Notes under the pieces: model-generated
The model's database searches: none
What the model saw: the letters and a program-made list of their open reading frames with translations, nothing else
Told to the model about the DNA's origin: nothing
Origin: JBBPYR01 sp038199755
GTDB lineage: Bacteria; Chloroflexota; Ktedonobacteria; Ktedonobacterales; Ktedonobacteraceae
Length of the DNA stretch: 8,751 nucleotides
Direction of reading: 5' to 3'
NCBI GenBank assembly: GCA_038199755.1
Contig: JBBPYR010000310.1
Location: 1-8,751, forward strand
Made by a program: the position numbers and the translations under genes
In this document: positions 1-5,781 of the stretch, piece by piece
Position numbering within the stretch: the stretch's first letter is position 1
Layout of the letters: each line of letters opens with the position of its first letter

Positions 1-738
1 AACTTGAACACCGACTTTACCAATGATATTCGTAGAGCCGTGCCATTATCCATCACCACCTTTTATGCCAAAGCCTTCCCCAATGTGGTAACAATCGTGC
101 CACAGGAAAGTGATGCATATAGGCAAGACACCGATTACATCCCCTACCTGACCGTCTCTATTCTGGTTATCGCGCTCATGCTTGGTGGCCTGATCCAATC
201 GGGGACAGCAGCAGCGCGTGAGTGGGAGAACGCGACCATGAAAGAACTCCTCTTGTCACCAGCCAGTCGTTGGGCCGTGGTAGTAGGAAAGATGCTCGCT
301 TCGCTGGTAATGAGCTTGGCCTCTGTTATTATCGTCCTGGGTGTACTCATATTCGTGATCGGCGTGTATCCTGCCCACTGGCTGGCGGTGCTTGGCTTCG
401 TGCTCTTGACGCTGATCATCTTCATCTCGTTAGGGACATTGTTGGGAACATTGGTGAAACAACGTCAGGCATTTATAGCATTGGCTTTTGGAACCTCGAT
501 TCCGCTCTTTTTCTTGAGTGGAGCCTTTGGCCCGGTCTCGTTTAACGTGCCCGTGCTTCAGGTGGTGGCGCAAATCTTCCCCGTGTACTATGCAATTGTG
601 GCATTGCAGTACGCGTTCCATAACTTCACACTCAACACCTATGGCTTGAGTATCAATACCCTCATTCTTGTCGGGTACGCACTCGTCTTTGTCCTACTCG
701 CGACGTTCGTGCTGCGCCGTAGTGTGGTAGCGAATTAG
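1..738 (+). CDS. ABC-2 type transporter permease, 5'-truncated by the window edge
   Basis: This is the C-terminal 245 residues of a membrane subunit of an ABC exporter. The reading frame is open from base 1 and ends at TAG 736-738. The TTG at 4-6 is not credible as a start: the Asn-Leu-Asn-x-Asp-Phe block at the edge matches residues 124-129 of the next gene, so roughly 120 residues lie upstream. From that block onward one sees the end of an extracytoplasmic domain (NDIRR-VP segment), then a membrane segment near residues 46-68, the cytoplasmic AREWE...KELLLSP motif typical of ABC-2 permeases, and four or five further hydrophobic segments ending in LRRS. The protein is paralogous to the permease 16 bases downstream, and the pair probably forms a heterodimer driven by an ATPase encoded upstream. 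The substrate cannot be read from the sequence. The family assignment is firm; the role is inferred. Confidence 0.88.
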   Translation, partial: NLNTDFTNDIRRAVPLSITTFYAKAFPNVVTIVPQESDAYRQDTDYIPYLTVSILVIALMLGGLIQSGTAAAREWENATMKELLLSPASRWAVVVGKMLASLVMSLASVIIVLGVLIFVIGVYPAHWLAVLGFVLLTLIIFISLGTLLGTLVKQRQAFIALAFGTSIPLFFLSGAFGPVSFNVPVLQVVAQIFPVYYAIVALQYAFHNFTLNTYGLSINTLILVGYALVFVLLATFVLRRSVVAN

Positions 739-754
739 ACGCAAGGAGCAAATA

Positions 755-1861
755 ATGCAAGTACAAACATTCCGTGCCATCTGGGCCATCTATAGAAAAG
801 ACTTGATGGTATGGCTAAGAAATGGGCGCAATATAGCGGCAACAGTACTGCCTCCATTAGCCTTCTTATTAGTGCAGGCGTTAGGCGCGGTCGCGGTTGG
901 GCGCAGTCCTGTTGCCCTGGTAAATCTTGATCATAGCTCAAAAGGCGTGTTGATGCAGCAAATATTCCATCAAGCGGATGTCTTTCGCATTACCGATGCT
1001 AATCCACAACAGGCGCTGACATTGTTACATGATGTGCAGGTGATTGCGATCATCACCATTCCCGCAGATTTTACGCAGCGTGTCGATGCCCATCAACAAT
1101 CTCCAGTGCTGGTGCAGCTCAACAATCTGAATCTCGATTTTAGCAATGATATACGTCGTTCGGTGCCTGATGCCATCACGCAGTTTTATCAAGCTCAGGG
1201 CAGTGCAAATCCCATCAAAGTCTCATTGCAAGAGCAAGACCTGCGCCAACGTGATGTGCAGTTCTTCCAATATAGTGTTCTGCCGACGCTGGTGCTCTTG
1301 CTGACGCTCTCTGGTCTGGTAACGAGCAGTATCGCCACCGCACGTGAGTGGGAGACACGCACCATCAAGGAAATGCTGCTTTCGCCAACGGCACGCTACG
1401 CGGTGATCATAGGAAAAGTATTGGCAGGCTTCACCACCACATTTCTGTTAGGATTGCTCATCTTTCTGCTCAGTGCTGCACTTGGTTGGACACAGCCACA
1501 GGGCATCTACTGGCTATCAACCCTGCTGATTATTGCCCTGATTGCGCTGTTTAGTACTGGACTGGGGGTTGCAATAGGGGCAGCCTTACAGAAGATAACG
1601 CCAGTCATTGCCATCTCGATCAATGTGGCCATCTACCTGTTTTTTCTGGCGGGGGGAGTCGGTGTGATTGCCTTCGAGCCACTCTGGTTGCAAAATATTG
1701 CCGCATTTGTGCCACTCACCTATGGTACACATGCCCTGGAACAAGCTGTCTTCTACAGTTCATCAGACCAGTTTGGGCGCGACGTGCTGGTATTAGCCTT
1801 ATGTGCCCTAGCAGCTCTAGGCTTGGGAACCCTCTCAATGCGCCGTGGCATAGCATCATAA
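755..1861 (+). CDS. ABC-2 type transporter permease (complete, 368 aa)
   Basis: This is the second membrane subunit of the putative ABC exporter. The ATG at 755 is preceded by AAGGAG (743-748) at 6-base spacing and lies 16 bases after the upstream stop, so the two genes are surely co-transcribed. Layout: a cytoplasmic N-terminus with basic residues (YRKD, RNGR), TM1 at about 27-48, an extracytoplasmic domain at about 50-170 containing a VALVNLD strand and an IPADF motif as in the ABC2_membrane_3 type, TM2 at about 171-193, the AREWE (196-200) and KEMLLSP motif, then TMs near 215-240, 251-275, 282-304 and 344-362. A length of 368 residues is normal for YhhJ/YbhR-like permeases, which work with a separate ATPase. 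No ATPase motif is present in the window. Substrates in this family include drugs and other hydrophobic molecules; the one here is unknown. The gene is intact and no frameshift is seen. Confidence 0.9.
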   Translation: MQVQTFRAIWAIYRKDLMVWLRNGRNIAATVLPPLAFLLVQALGAVAVGRSPVALVNLDHSSKGVLMQQIFHQADVFRITDANPQQALTLLHDVQVIAIITIPADFTQRVDAHQQSPVLVQLNNLNLDFSNDIRRSVPDAITQFYQAQGSANPIKVSLQEQDLRQRDVQFFQYSVLPTLVLLLTLSGLVTSSIATAREWETRTIKEMLLSPTARYAVIIGKVLAGFTTTFLLGLLIFLLSAALGWTQPQGIYWLSTLLIIALIALFSTGLGVAIGAALQKITPVIAISINVAIYLFFLAGGVGVIAFEPLWLQNIAAFVPLTYGTHALEQAVFYSSSDQFGRDVLVLALCALAALGLGTLSMRRGIAS

Positions 1862-1887
1862 GGCATTCTTAGGAATCTATAAACAGC

Positions 1888-3684
1888 TTAGTTTATCAAT
1901 CCCCAAGGTTTGATGCGCCGTCGGGCTTTCTGGGCCTCCTGGGGATTGCCCAGAGCTTCATACACCTCCGCCTTGAGTGTCCAGGCACGAGCATAGCCCT
2001 TGTCCATTTCCGTGGCCTCGTTAAGCGCATCGAGGGCGGCGCGGTTATGGCCGAGGCGCATCAATGCCTCGGCTTTATTACACCATGCAACCGCACTACG
2101 CGGATTGACGAGCAAAGCACGCGTATAGGCATCAACGGCACCTGCGAAGTCGCGCAAGAGTGAGCGTGCGTTCCCCAGACCGTTCCAGGCTTGAAAGCTG
2201 TTTGAATCATACGTCAGTGCCTGCTCATATGAGGTGATAGCCTCCGCTGGCATATTCATGTCTAGTTGAGCGTCGGCTTTGCCATTCCACGCCGCGACAT
2301 ACTGCGTATCAATATTCAAGGCACGCTCAAAATGCACCAGTGCTTGTTGATAGCGCTGTAAGCGGTGCAGGACCAAGCCCGCACTGACCCAGACCACTGC
2401 ATTGCTAGGATCAATCTCGGTGGCATGTTGGTAGGCGTCGAAGGCCTTACGGTAATTTCCCTGGTTATAAAGGGCGGTGCCTTTGCCATTCCACGCATAG
2501 AAATTGCGGGGGTCCATTCGCAGGGCCTCTTCATACGCTTGCAGTGCCTGGGTGTAGTACTGCTGCTTAAGGTATTGATCGCCCTCGCGACACTTCTCGC
2601 GTATACTGCCGGTATTTGGGTAGGGCCGTGCCGCTTGTGATGGTCCCGACCCATTACCCTTCGCATTCCCGGTTGCATAATTTGGAGCCGATCCGTTCGT
2701 CATGCCGCGAATATTCTGCACATTGCGACCCTCACGGCCATCAAGTGACGTTTGTGTTGGAACGGCGCGTATTTTGTTGGTGACTAATGGCATAGGTGGT
2801 GCTGTGGTGGGGCGACAAGCGATATCGAAGGCATGCATAAATTCGAGCATGTCGTCAAAGCGGTCTTCTGGCCGTGATGCCAGTGCTCGTTGCATGACAC
2901 CATCTACCGCAGGTGGTATTTCGTTGTTCAATGCCGAGGGCGGTGGCACGGCACCTCCCGTGGGATCAAGTGGATGATAGCCAGTGAGCATCTCATACAG
3001 AACCACCGCGCAGCCATACTCATCGCTGCGTGGGTCTACGATGCCGCTCGTCTGCTCTGGTGCCATATAACCAACGGTGCCGCGTACTGTCACCGTTTTG
3101 CCAAAGCGAGCACCCGGCTCTAAAGAACGGGCAATCCCGAAGTCCGTAATCACTAGACGATAATCTTCCTGGTGAAGAAGAATATTTTCTGGCTTAATGT
3201 CACGATGAATCACTGGACGTTGACGCGTGTGGGCATATTGGAGTGCCTGGGCGAGTTGATGAAAGTTGTGAACAGTCTCCTGGGGGGGAAGGGGGCCATT
3301 CGCCTGTGCAAGACGCGTGCGTAGTGAGCCCGCGGTATACAACGGCATCACGAGAAAAACGCTTGGACCATCTTTTCCATAGTCCAGAATAGGGGCAATA
3401 TTGGGATGGTCCAATGCTGCCGCAATCCGTGCTTCACGAAGAAAATGGTCGCGTTCATTGCTTGTTGTTTTGCTTGGTAATAAAACCTTGATAGCGATAT
3501 GACGAGAGAGATTTTGATCTACTCCGCGAAAAACTGCCGCGTAGCCACCTTTGCTCACTAATGCATCAACCACATAGCGCCCTGCCAGTGCCGTGTGCAA
3601 TAACGGTAGCGAACATGCTCGACAAAATAAATCGCTGTCCCGATTGTCGTATCCGCAATCAATCGTATCGGCGCAGCGTCGCAT
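1888..3684 (-). CDS. Zinc-ribbon Ser/Thr protein kinase with C-terminal TPR array (598 aa)
   Basis: This is a soluble Hanks-type kinase, predicted to phosphorylate Ser/Thr in protein partners. Order: a zinc ribbon with C4, C10, C21 and C24; a kinase domain at about 36-290; an N/G/S-rich linker at about 291-360; and seven 34-residue TPR units at 361-598. Catalytic residues are complete: K66 in IAIK, E84 of helix C, H160-R161-D162 followed by IKPEN, D181-F182-G183, and APE at 208-210 with T203 in the RGTVGYMAPE loop. It is an RD kinase, so activation-loop phosphorylation is likely. The glycine loop reads SKGGYAAV, with Ser and Ala replacing the first and third Gly. Unlike PknB it has no membrane segment or PASTA domains, so it should be cytoplasmic, with the TPRs recruiting partners. 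It is the second gene of an operon, 22 bases after its non-catalytic paralogue. ATG 3684 puts the first zinc Cys at residue 4, as in the paralogue. Confidence 0.93.
   Translation of the reverse strand: MRRCADTIDCGYDNRDSDLFCRACSLPLLHTALAGRYVVDALVSKGGYAAVFRGVDQNLSRHIAIKVLLPSKTTSNERDHFLREARIAAALDHPNIAPILDYGKDGPSVFLVMPLYTAGSLRTRLAQANGPLPPQETVHNFHQLAQALQYAHTRQRPVIHRDIKPENILLHQEDYRLVITDFGIARSLEPGARFGKTVTVRGTVGYMAPEQTSGIVDPRSDEYGCAVVLYEMLTGYHPLDPTGGAVPPPSALNNEIPPAVDGVMQRALASRPEDRFDDMLEFMHAFDIACRPTTAPPMPLVTNKIRAVPTQTSLDGREGRNVQNIRGMTNGSAPNYATGNAKGNGSGPSQAARPYPNTGSIREKCREGDQYLKQQYYTQALQAYEEALRMDPRNFYAWNGKGTALYNQGNYRKAFDAYQHATEIDPSNAVVWVSAGLVLHRLQRYQQALVHFERALNIDTQYVAAWNGKADAQLDMNMPAEAITSYEQALTYDSNSFQAWNGLGNARSLLRDFAGAVDAYTRALLVNPRSAVAWCNKAEALMRLGHNRAALDALNEATEMDKGYARAWTLKAEVYEALGNPQEAQKARRRIKPWGLIN
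1891..2604 (-). repeat. Seven-unit TPR array of the kinase
   Basis: Residues 361-598 divide exactly into seven units of 34 residues, with no insertion between units and the array running to the last residue. Most units carry Trp at position 4 (AWNGKG, AWNGKA, AWNGLG, AWCNKA) and an Ala-Leu pair near positions 20-21, and many end in a D-P-x-x turn. These are canonical TPR positions. The final unit is degenerate (ARRRIKPWGLIN) and probably acts as a capping helix. The fold is a helical superhelix that binds peptides or proteins. Confidence 0.9.
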
Positions 3685-3686
3685 GC

Positions 3687-3692
3687 CCTCCT
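3687..3692 (-). promoter_or_regulatory. Strong but very close Shine-Dalgarno of the kinase gene
   Basis: The minus strand reads AGGAGG only two bases before the ATG at 3684. The match to the anti-Shine-Dalgarno is perfect but the spacing is shorter than the usual 5-9. No other start codon fits: the zinc-ribbon Cys at residue 4 leaves no room for a downstream start, and an upstream start would have to lie inside the preceding gene. Translation may be coupled to termination of the upstream gene, whose stop is 22 bases before the ATG. Confidence 0.6.
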
Positions 3693-3706
3693 GCTTTCTT
3701 TTTTGC

Positions 3707-5407
3707 TTATGCTCCGATATGTCGGGCTTGCTGCTCTAATGATTTAGCCCACTCCTGGCACGAAACTGCTTCTTGTTTTCTTCCTAGTTTTTCAAGAACA
3801 ACCGCTTTGTTGTACCATGCATCAGGAGATTCCGGAGCAAATGATGTTGCTTGATCTAATGCTGCTAACGCCTCATCCATCCGACCGAGCGCAAAGAGTG
3901 AAAGTCCTTTGTTATTCCAGGCCGCGATGTAATGCATGTCTATCGTAAGTGCGCGATCAAACGCTGCCAATGCCTCTTCATGACGTTGTAATTCGTGAAG
4001 AAGGCTTCCTTTATTATACCATGCTGAGATTAAACCACTATCGTATTCTAACGAGCGGGTATAGGACTCTAACGCATCTTCAAACATTCGCAGTGCCGCT
4101 AAAACGTTTCCTCGATTATACCACGCGCCAGCCAACGTTGGGTCCAAGGCAAGGGCATGATCATAGGTTGCCAGTGCTTCCGCATAGCGACGGAGGTCAC
4201 GCAGGTCATTCGCTTTATCAAACCACGTTGTGGCATTCGTGGGGTCAAGTTGTGTCGCTCGTTCGTGAATAGGCAATGCCTTCTCAGGGTTTTTGGTGCG
4301 TCGTAAAATATTGCCCTGCGTGTCGAGAAAAGCCGGGTTATTTCCGTCTATTTCAAGCGCGTGGTTGATGGCCAGCAACGCTTCATCGTAACGCTGTAAG
4401 CTATAGAGCGTGTCGCTCATCGCTTGCCACGTCACGCTCTGGCGTGGGTCAAGCAGCAAGGCACGGTCAAACGCCATCAATGCCTCTTCTGTGCGGTTCT
4501 GCTCTGCTAGTGCCATACCACGTCCACTCCATGCGTACACGTAGTCGGCATCGTAGAGTAATGCCTGATCGTAGCATTGCATTTCTTCCTCGAAGCGTTC
4601 CAATTCATGAAGCACTGTTGCACGAGCCGTCCATAGTTCAGGGTCATTGGCACGCAGTCCCAGTGCATAATCGTAGGCTTGCAAGGCTTCGTCCGCACGA
4701 CCAAGATGCAGCAAGGTCGTGGCTTTGCCACTCCAAGCATCAACGACCTGTGGCAGGAGTAGTGTTGCTTGCTCATAAGCACGTAGTGCCTCAGTATAAT
4801 GCCCTAACTCATATGCCTGATTGCCTTCCGCTAGCCAATCATGCGTCGGAATGAATGGCGTAATTGGTCTGGCGAGCTCCGGTGCCGGAGTCTTGGGAAT
4901 GGGGGTGATGGTTGGTACCGCGATGCGTATCTGGGTATTTGCTTCCTCGTCATCCACCTCCACCATCGCAGGGTATGGCTGAAAGACATCACCACCTATA
5001 CGCGTGACAATGCGTGGGCGTTGGGGGTGTGGCTCGGTATTCACCGAGCCGAATGCCGACTTCACGAAAAAGGCAATCGGTCCATCCTGCCCATAATCAG
5101 TCACACGAATACTGTCCGCATCATGAACACTGGCCGAAAGCGAGGCAGCTAGCTCCGCATCCTGTATGAAGTTCTCGCGATCTTCTACGCTCGATCCCTT
5201 AGGAATGAGCGCACGTACAGTGACAGGAATGTTCTCATGGCGATCTAGAGCCTCTAGGCTTACGATATTGCGGTCTTTCCCTATTAACGCCTGCACTTCA
5301 TACCGTCCCTGTAAAAATGTTCTGCGAAGAGGAATACCACAATGAGCGCAGAAACGCGCCTTATCACGATTTTCAAAATTGCATTGTACGTCTAAACATA
5401 CTCCCAT
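3707..5407 (-). CDS. Zinc-ribbon/TPR protein with a degenerate kinase N-lobe (566 aa)
   Basis: This is a non-catalytic paralogue of the downstream kinase, probably a scaffold or binding protein. Order: a zinc ribbon (C4, C9, C20, C23); residues 32-120 alignable to the kinase N-lobe; a Pro/Thr-rich linker at about 122-187; and eleven uninterrupted 34-residue TPR units at 188-561. The N-lobe match includes GRYEVQALIGK against GRYVVDALVSK and DYGQDGPIAFFV against DYGKDGPSVFLV. The glycine loop is gone, the ATP-binding Lys is R65, the helix C Glu is D83, and there is no HRD, DFG or APE motif because the C-lobe is missing. No signal peptide or membrane segment is seen. It is the first gene of the minus-strand operon. 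ATG 5407 is the only plausible start: upstream in-frame codons reach a stop without another start. Its ribosome site is weak (GAGGAA, about 12 bases away). An automated annotation would probably call it only a TPR protein. Confidence 0.9.
   Translation of the reverse strand: MGVCLDVQCNFENRDKARFCAHCGIPLRRTFLQGRYEVQALIGKDRNIVSLEALDRHENIPVTVRALIPKGSSVEDRENFIQDAELAASLSASVHDADSIRVTDYGQDGPIAFFVKSAFGSVNTEPHPQRPRIVTRIGGDVFQPYPAMVEVDDEEANTQIRIAVPTITPIPKTPAPELARPITPFIPTHDWLAEGNQAYELGHYTEALRAYEQATLLLPQVVDAWSGKATTLLHLGRADEALQAYDYALGLRANDPELWTARATVLHELERFEEEMQCYDQALLYDADYVYAWSGRGMALAEQNRTEEALMAFDRALLLDPRQSVTWQAMSDTLYSLQRYDEALLAINHALEIDGNNPAFLDTQGNILRRTKNPEKALPIHERATQLDPTNATTWFDKANDLRDLRRYAEALATYDHALALDPTLAGAWYNRGNVLAALRMFEDALESYTRSLEYDSGLISAWYNKGSLLHELQRHEEALAAFDRALTIDMHYIAAWNNKGLSLFALGRMDEALAALDQATSFAPESPDAWYNKAVVLEKLGRKQEAVSCQEWAKSLEQQARHIGA
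3725..4846 (-). repeat. Eleven-unit TPR array of the kinase-like paralogue
   Basis: Residues 188-561 are eleven consecutive units of exactly 34 residues. Trp at position 4 recurs in ten of them (for example AWYNRG, AWYNKG, AWNNKG), with EAL/DAL near positions 19-21 and D-P-x-x turns; the fifth unit after the first has Leu instead of Trp. Eleven units are enough for well over one superhelical turn (about seven to eight units), giving a long concave binding groove. The segment ALTIDMHYIAAWNNK closely resembles ALNIDTQYVAAWNGK in the downstream kinase, which supports common ancestry of the two tails. Confidence 0.9.
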
Positions 5408-5440
5408 AAACCGCTCAGCTTCCTCACTATCATAATAAAA

Positions 5441-5462
5441 GATACATAGAAATTATGCTATC
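5441..5462. repeat. Imperfect inverted repeat in the kinase-operon leader
   Basis: GATACATA (5441-5448) and TATG-C-TATC (5454-5462) are complementary over eight bases with one bulged C and a five-base spacer. It lies between the candidate promoter and the start codon at 5407, where an operator or leader hairpin could sit. The A/T content is high, so chance occurrence is quite possible. Confidence 0.25.
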
Positions 5463-5486
5463 CTATCCTAATGTGTAATTCTCTCT

Positions 5487-5516
5487 ACTGTAGCGAAAAG
5501 AGGTCTCATTTGTCAA
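5487..5516 (-). promoter_or_regulatory. Candidate sigma70-type promoter of the kinase operon
   Basis: Read on the minus strand, a perfect TTGACA -35 box (5516-5511) is followed after 18 bases by TACAGT (5492-5487), a 4/6 match to TATAAT. Transcription would begin near 5480 and leave a leader of about 73 bases before the ATG at 5407. The -35 match is strong and the -10 is mediocre. Promoter consensus in this phylum is not well known to me, so this is only a candidate. Confidence 0.35.
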
Positions 5517-5652
5517 TATGGTAAATATAGATGTGTAGTGTATTGTAACAGATAACCGTAATTATGTCATTCTCCGTGAGATCATGCGATTGTGGTTCTC
5601 CCTCTCCTCAGCTGTGCGAGCCTTTCTCATGTATTGGCGAGAACTGTTGTCT

Positions 5653-5681
5653 CTCTGCACTCCACACTGATGTTATATAAT
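5653..5681 (+). promoter_or_regulatory. Candidate acnA promoter (consensus -10, weak -35)
   Basis: TATAAT at 5676-5681 is a perfect -10 box on the acnA strand. At normal spacing the -35 position (5653-5658, CTCTGC) is a poor match, and there is no TG extension directly upstream, so activation by a regulator or another sigma factor would be expected. The leader would be about 94 bases. The palindrome GCAATTGC (5692-5699) falls just after the expected start point and could be an operator. Confidence 0.35.
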
Positions 5682-5766
5682 GGTGGGAGAAGCAATTGCC
5701 GTCTAGGAAATGTTGTGGCGACGCTGGTTTTCGCCCCATCTTCTTTTATAACCACTACTTCTCTTC

Positions 5767-5772
5767 AAAGGA
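5767..5772 (+). promoter_or_regulatory. Ribosome binding site deciding the acnA start
   Basis: AAAGGA ends nine bases before ATG 5782, acceptable spacing for the acnA start. Another ATG at 5777, four bases from this site, opens a two-codon frame (ATG TTA TGA) whose stop overlaps the acnA start as ATGA. The acnA frame must begin at 5782, since the 5777 frame closes at once. Confidence 0.65.
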
Positions 5773-5781
5773 CACTATGTT

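Larger units (their letters stand above)
5408..5781. other. Divergent intergenic region (374 bases)
   Basis: This gene-free stretch separates the minus-strand kinase operon from acnA. The part nearest the kinase operon (about 5430-5570) is A/T-rich and holds a candidate minus-strand promoter and an imperfect inverted repeat. The acnA-proximal part holds a consensus -10 box, an 8-base palindrome GCAATTGC (5692-5699) and a small hairpin (5717-5735). No tRNA, riboswitch or convincing small gene is visible. A frame that opens at 5592 and overlaps the acnA start in another frame has no supporting features. Confidence 0.7.

Noticed and set aside
4..738. TTG at 4 as a true start for the first permease
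   Set aside because: The frame is open to base 1 and the sequence matches the middle of the paralogous downstream permease, so the gene is cut by the window edge.
1865..1896. Short inverted repeats ATTC/GAAT (1865-1876) and ATAAAC/GTTTAT (1879-1896) between convergent genes, possible bidirectional terminator
   Set aside because: Stems are only 4 and 6 mostly A-T pairs, no T-tract follows on either strand, and the second overlaps the kinase stop codon. Too weak to call.
1891..4846. Recurring DNA strings (for example TTTGCCATTCCACGC near 2278 and 2481) suggesting a repeat or CRISPR-like array
   Set aside because: They are the codons of recurring TPR motifs, spaced by multiples of 102 bases, in frame, with no conserved full repeat or variable spacers.
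3949..4854. Plus-strand frames antisense to the TPR regions (for example 3949-4272 and 4444-4854)
   Set aside because: These mirror repetitive coding sequence on the other strand and have no ribosome site or domain; the minus-strand TPR genes explain the region.
3707..5407. Pseudogene call for the kinase-like paralogue
   Set aside because: The catalytic domain is lost, but the frame is open for 566 codons, all zinc ligands are kept and eleven TPR units are in perfect phase, indicating selection on a non-catalytic protein.
5592..5781. Iron-responsive-element-like leader in front of acnA
   Set aside because: No CAGUGN loop with a C-bulged stem is present; only a short GGCGA/TCGCC hairpin is seen.
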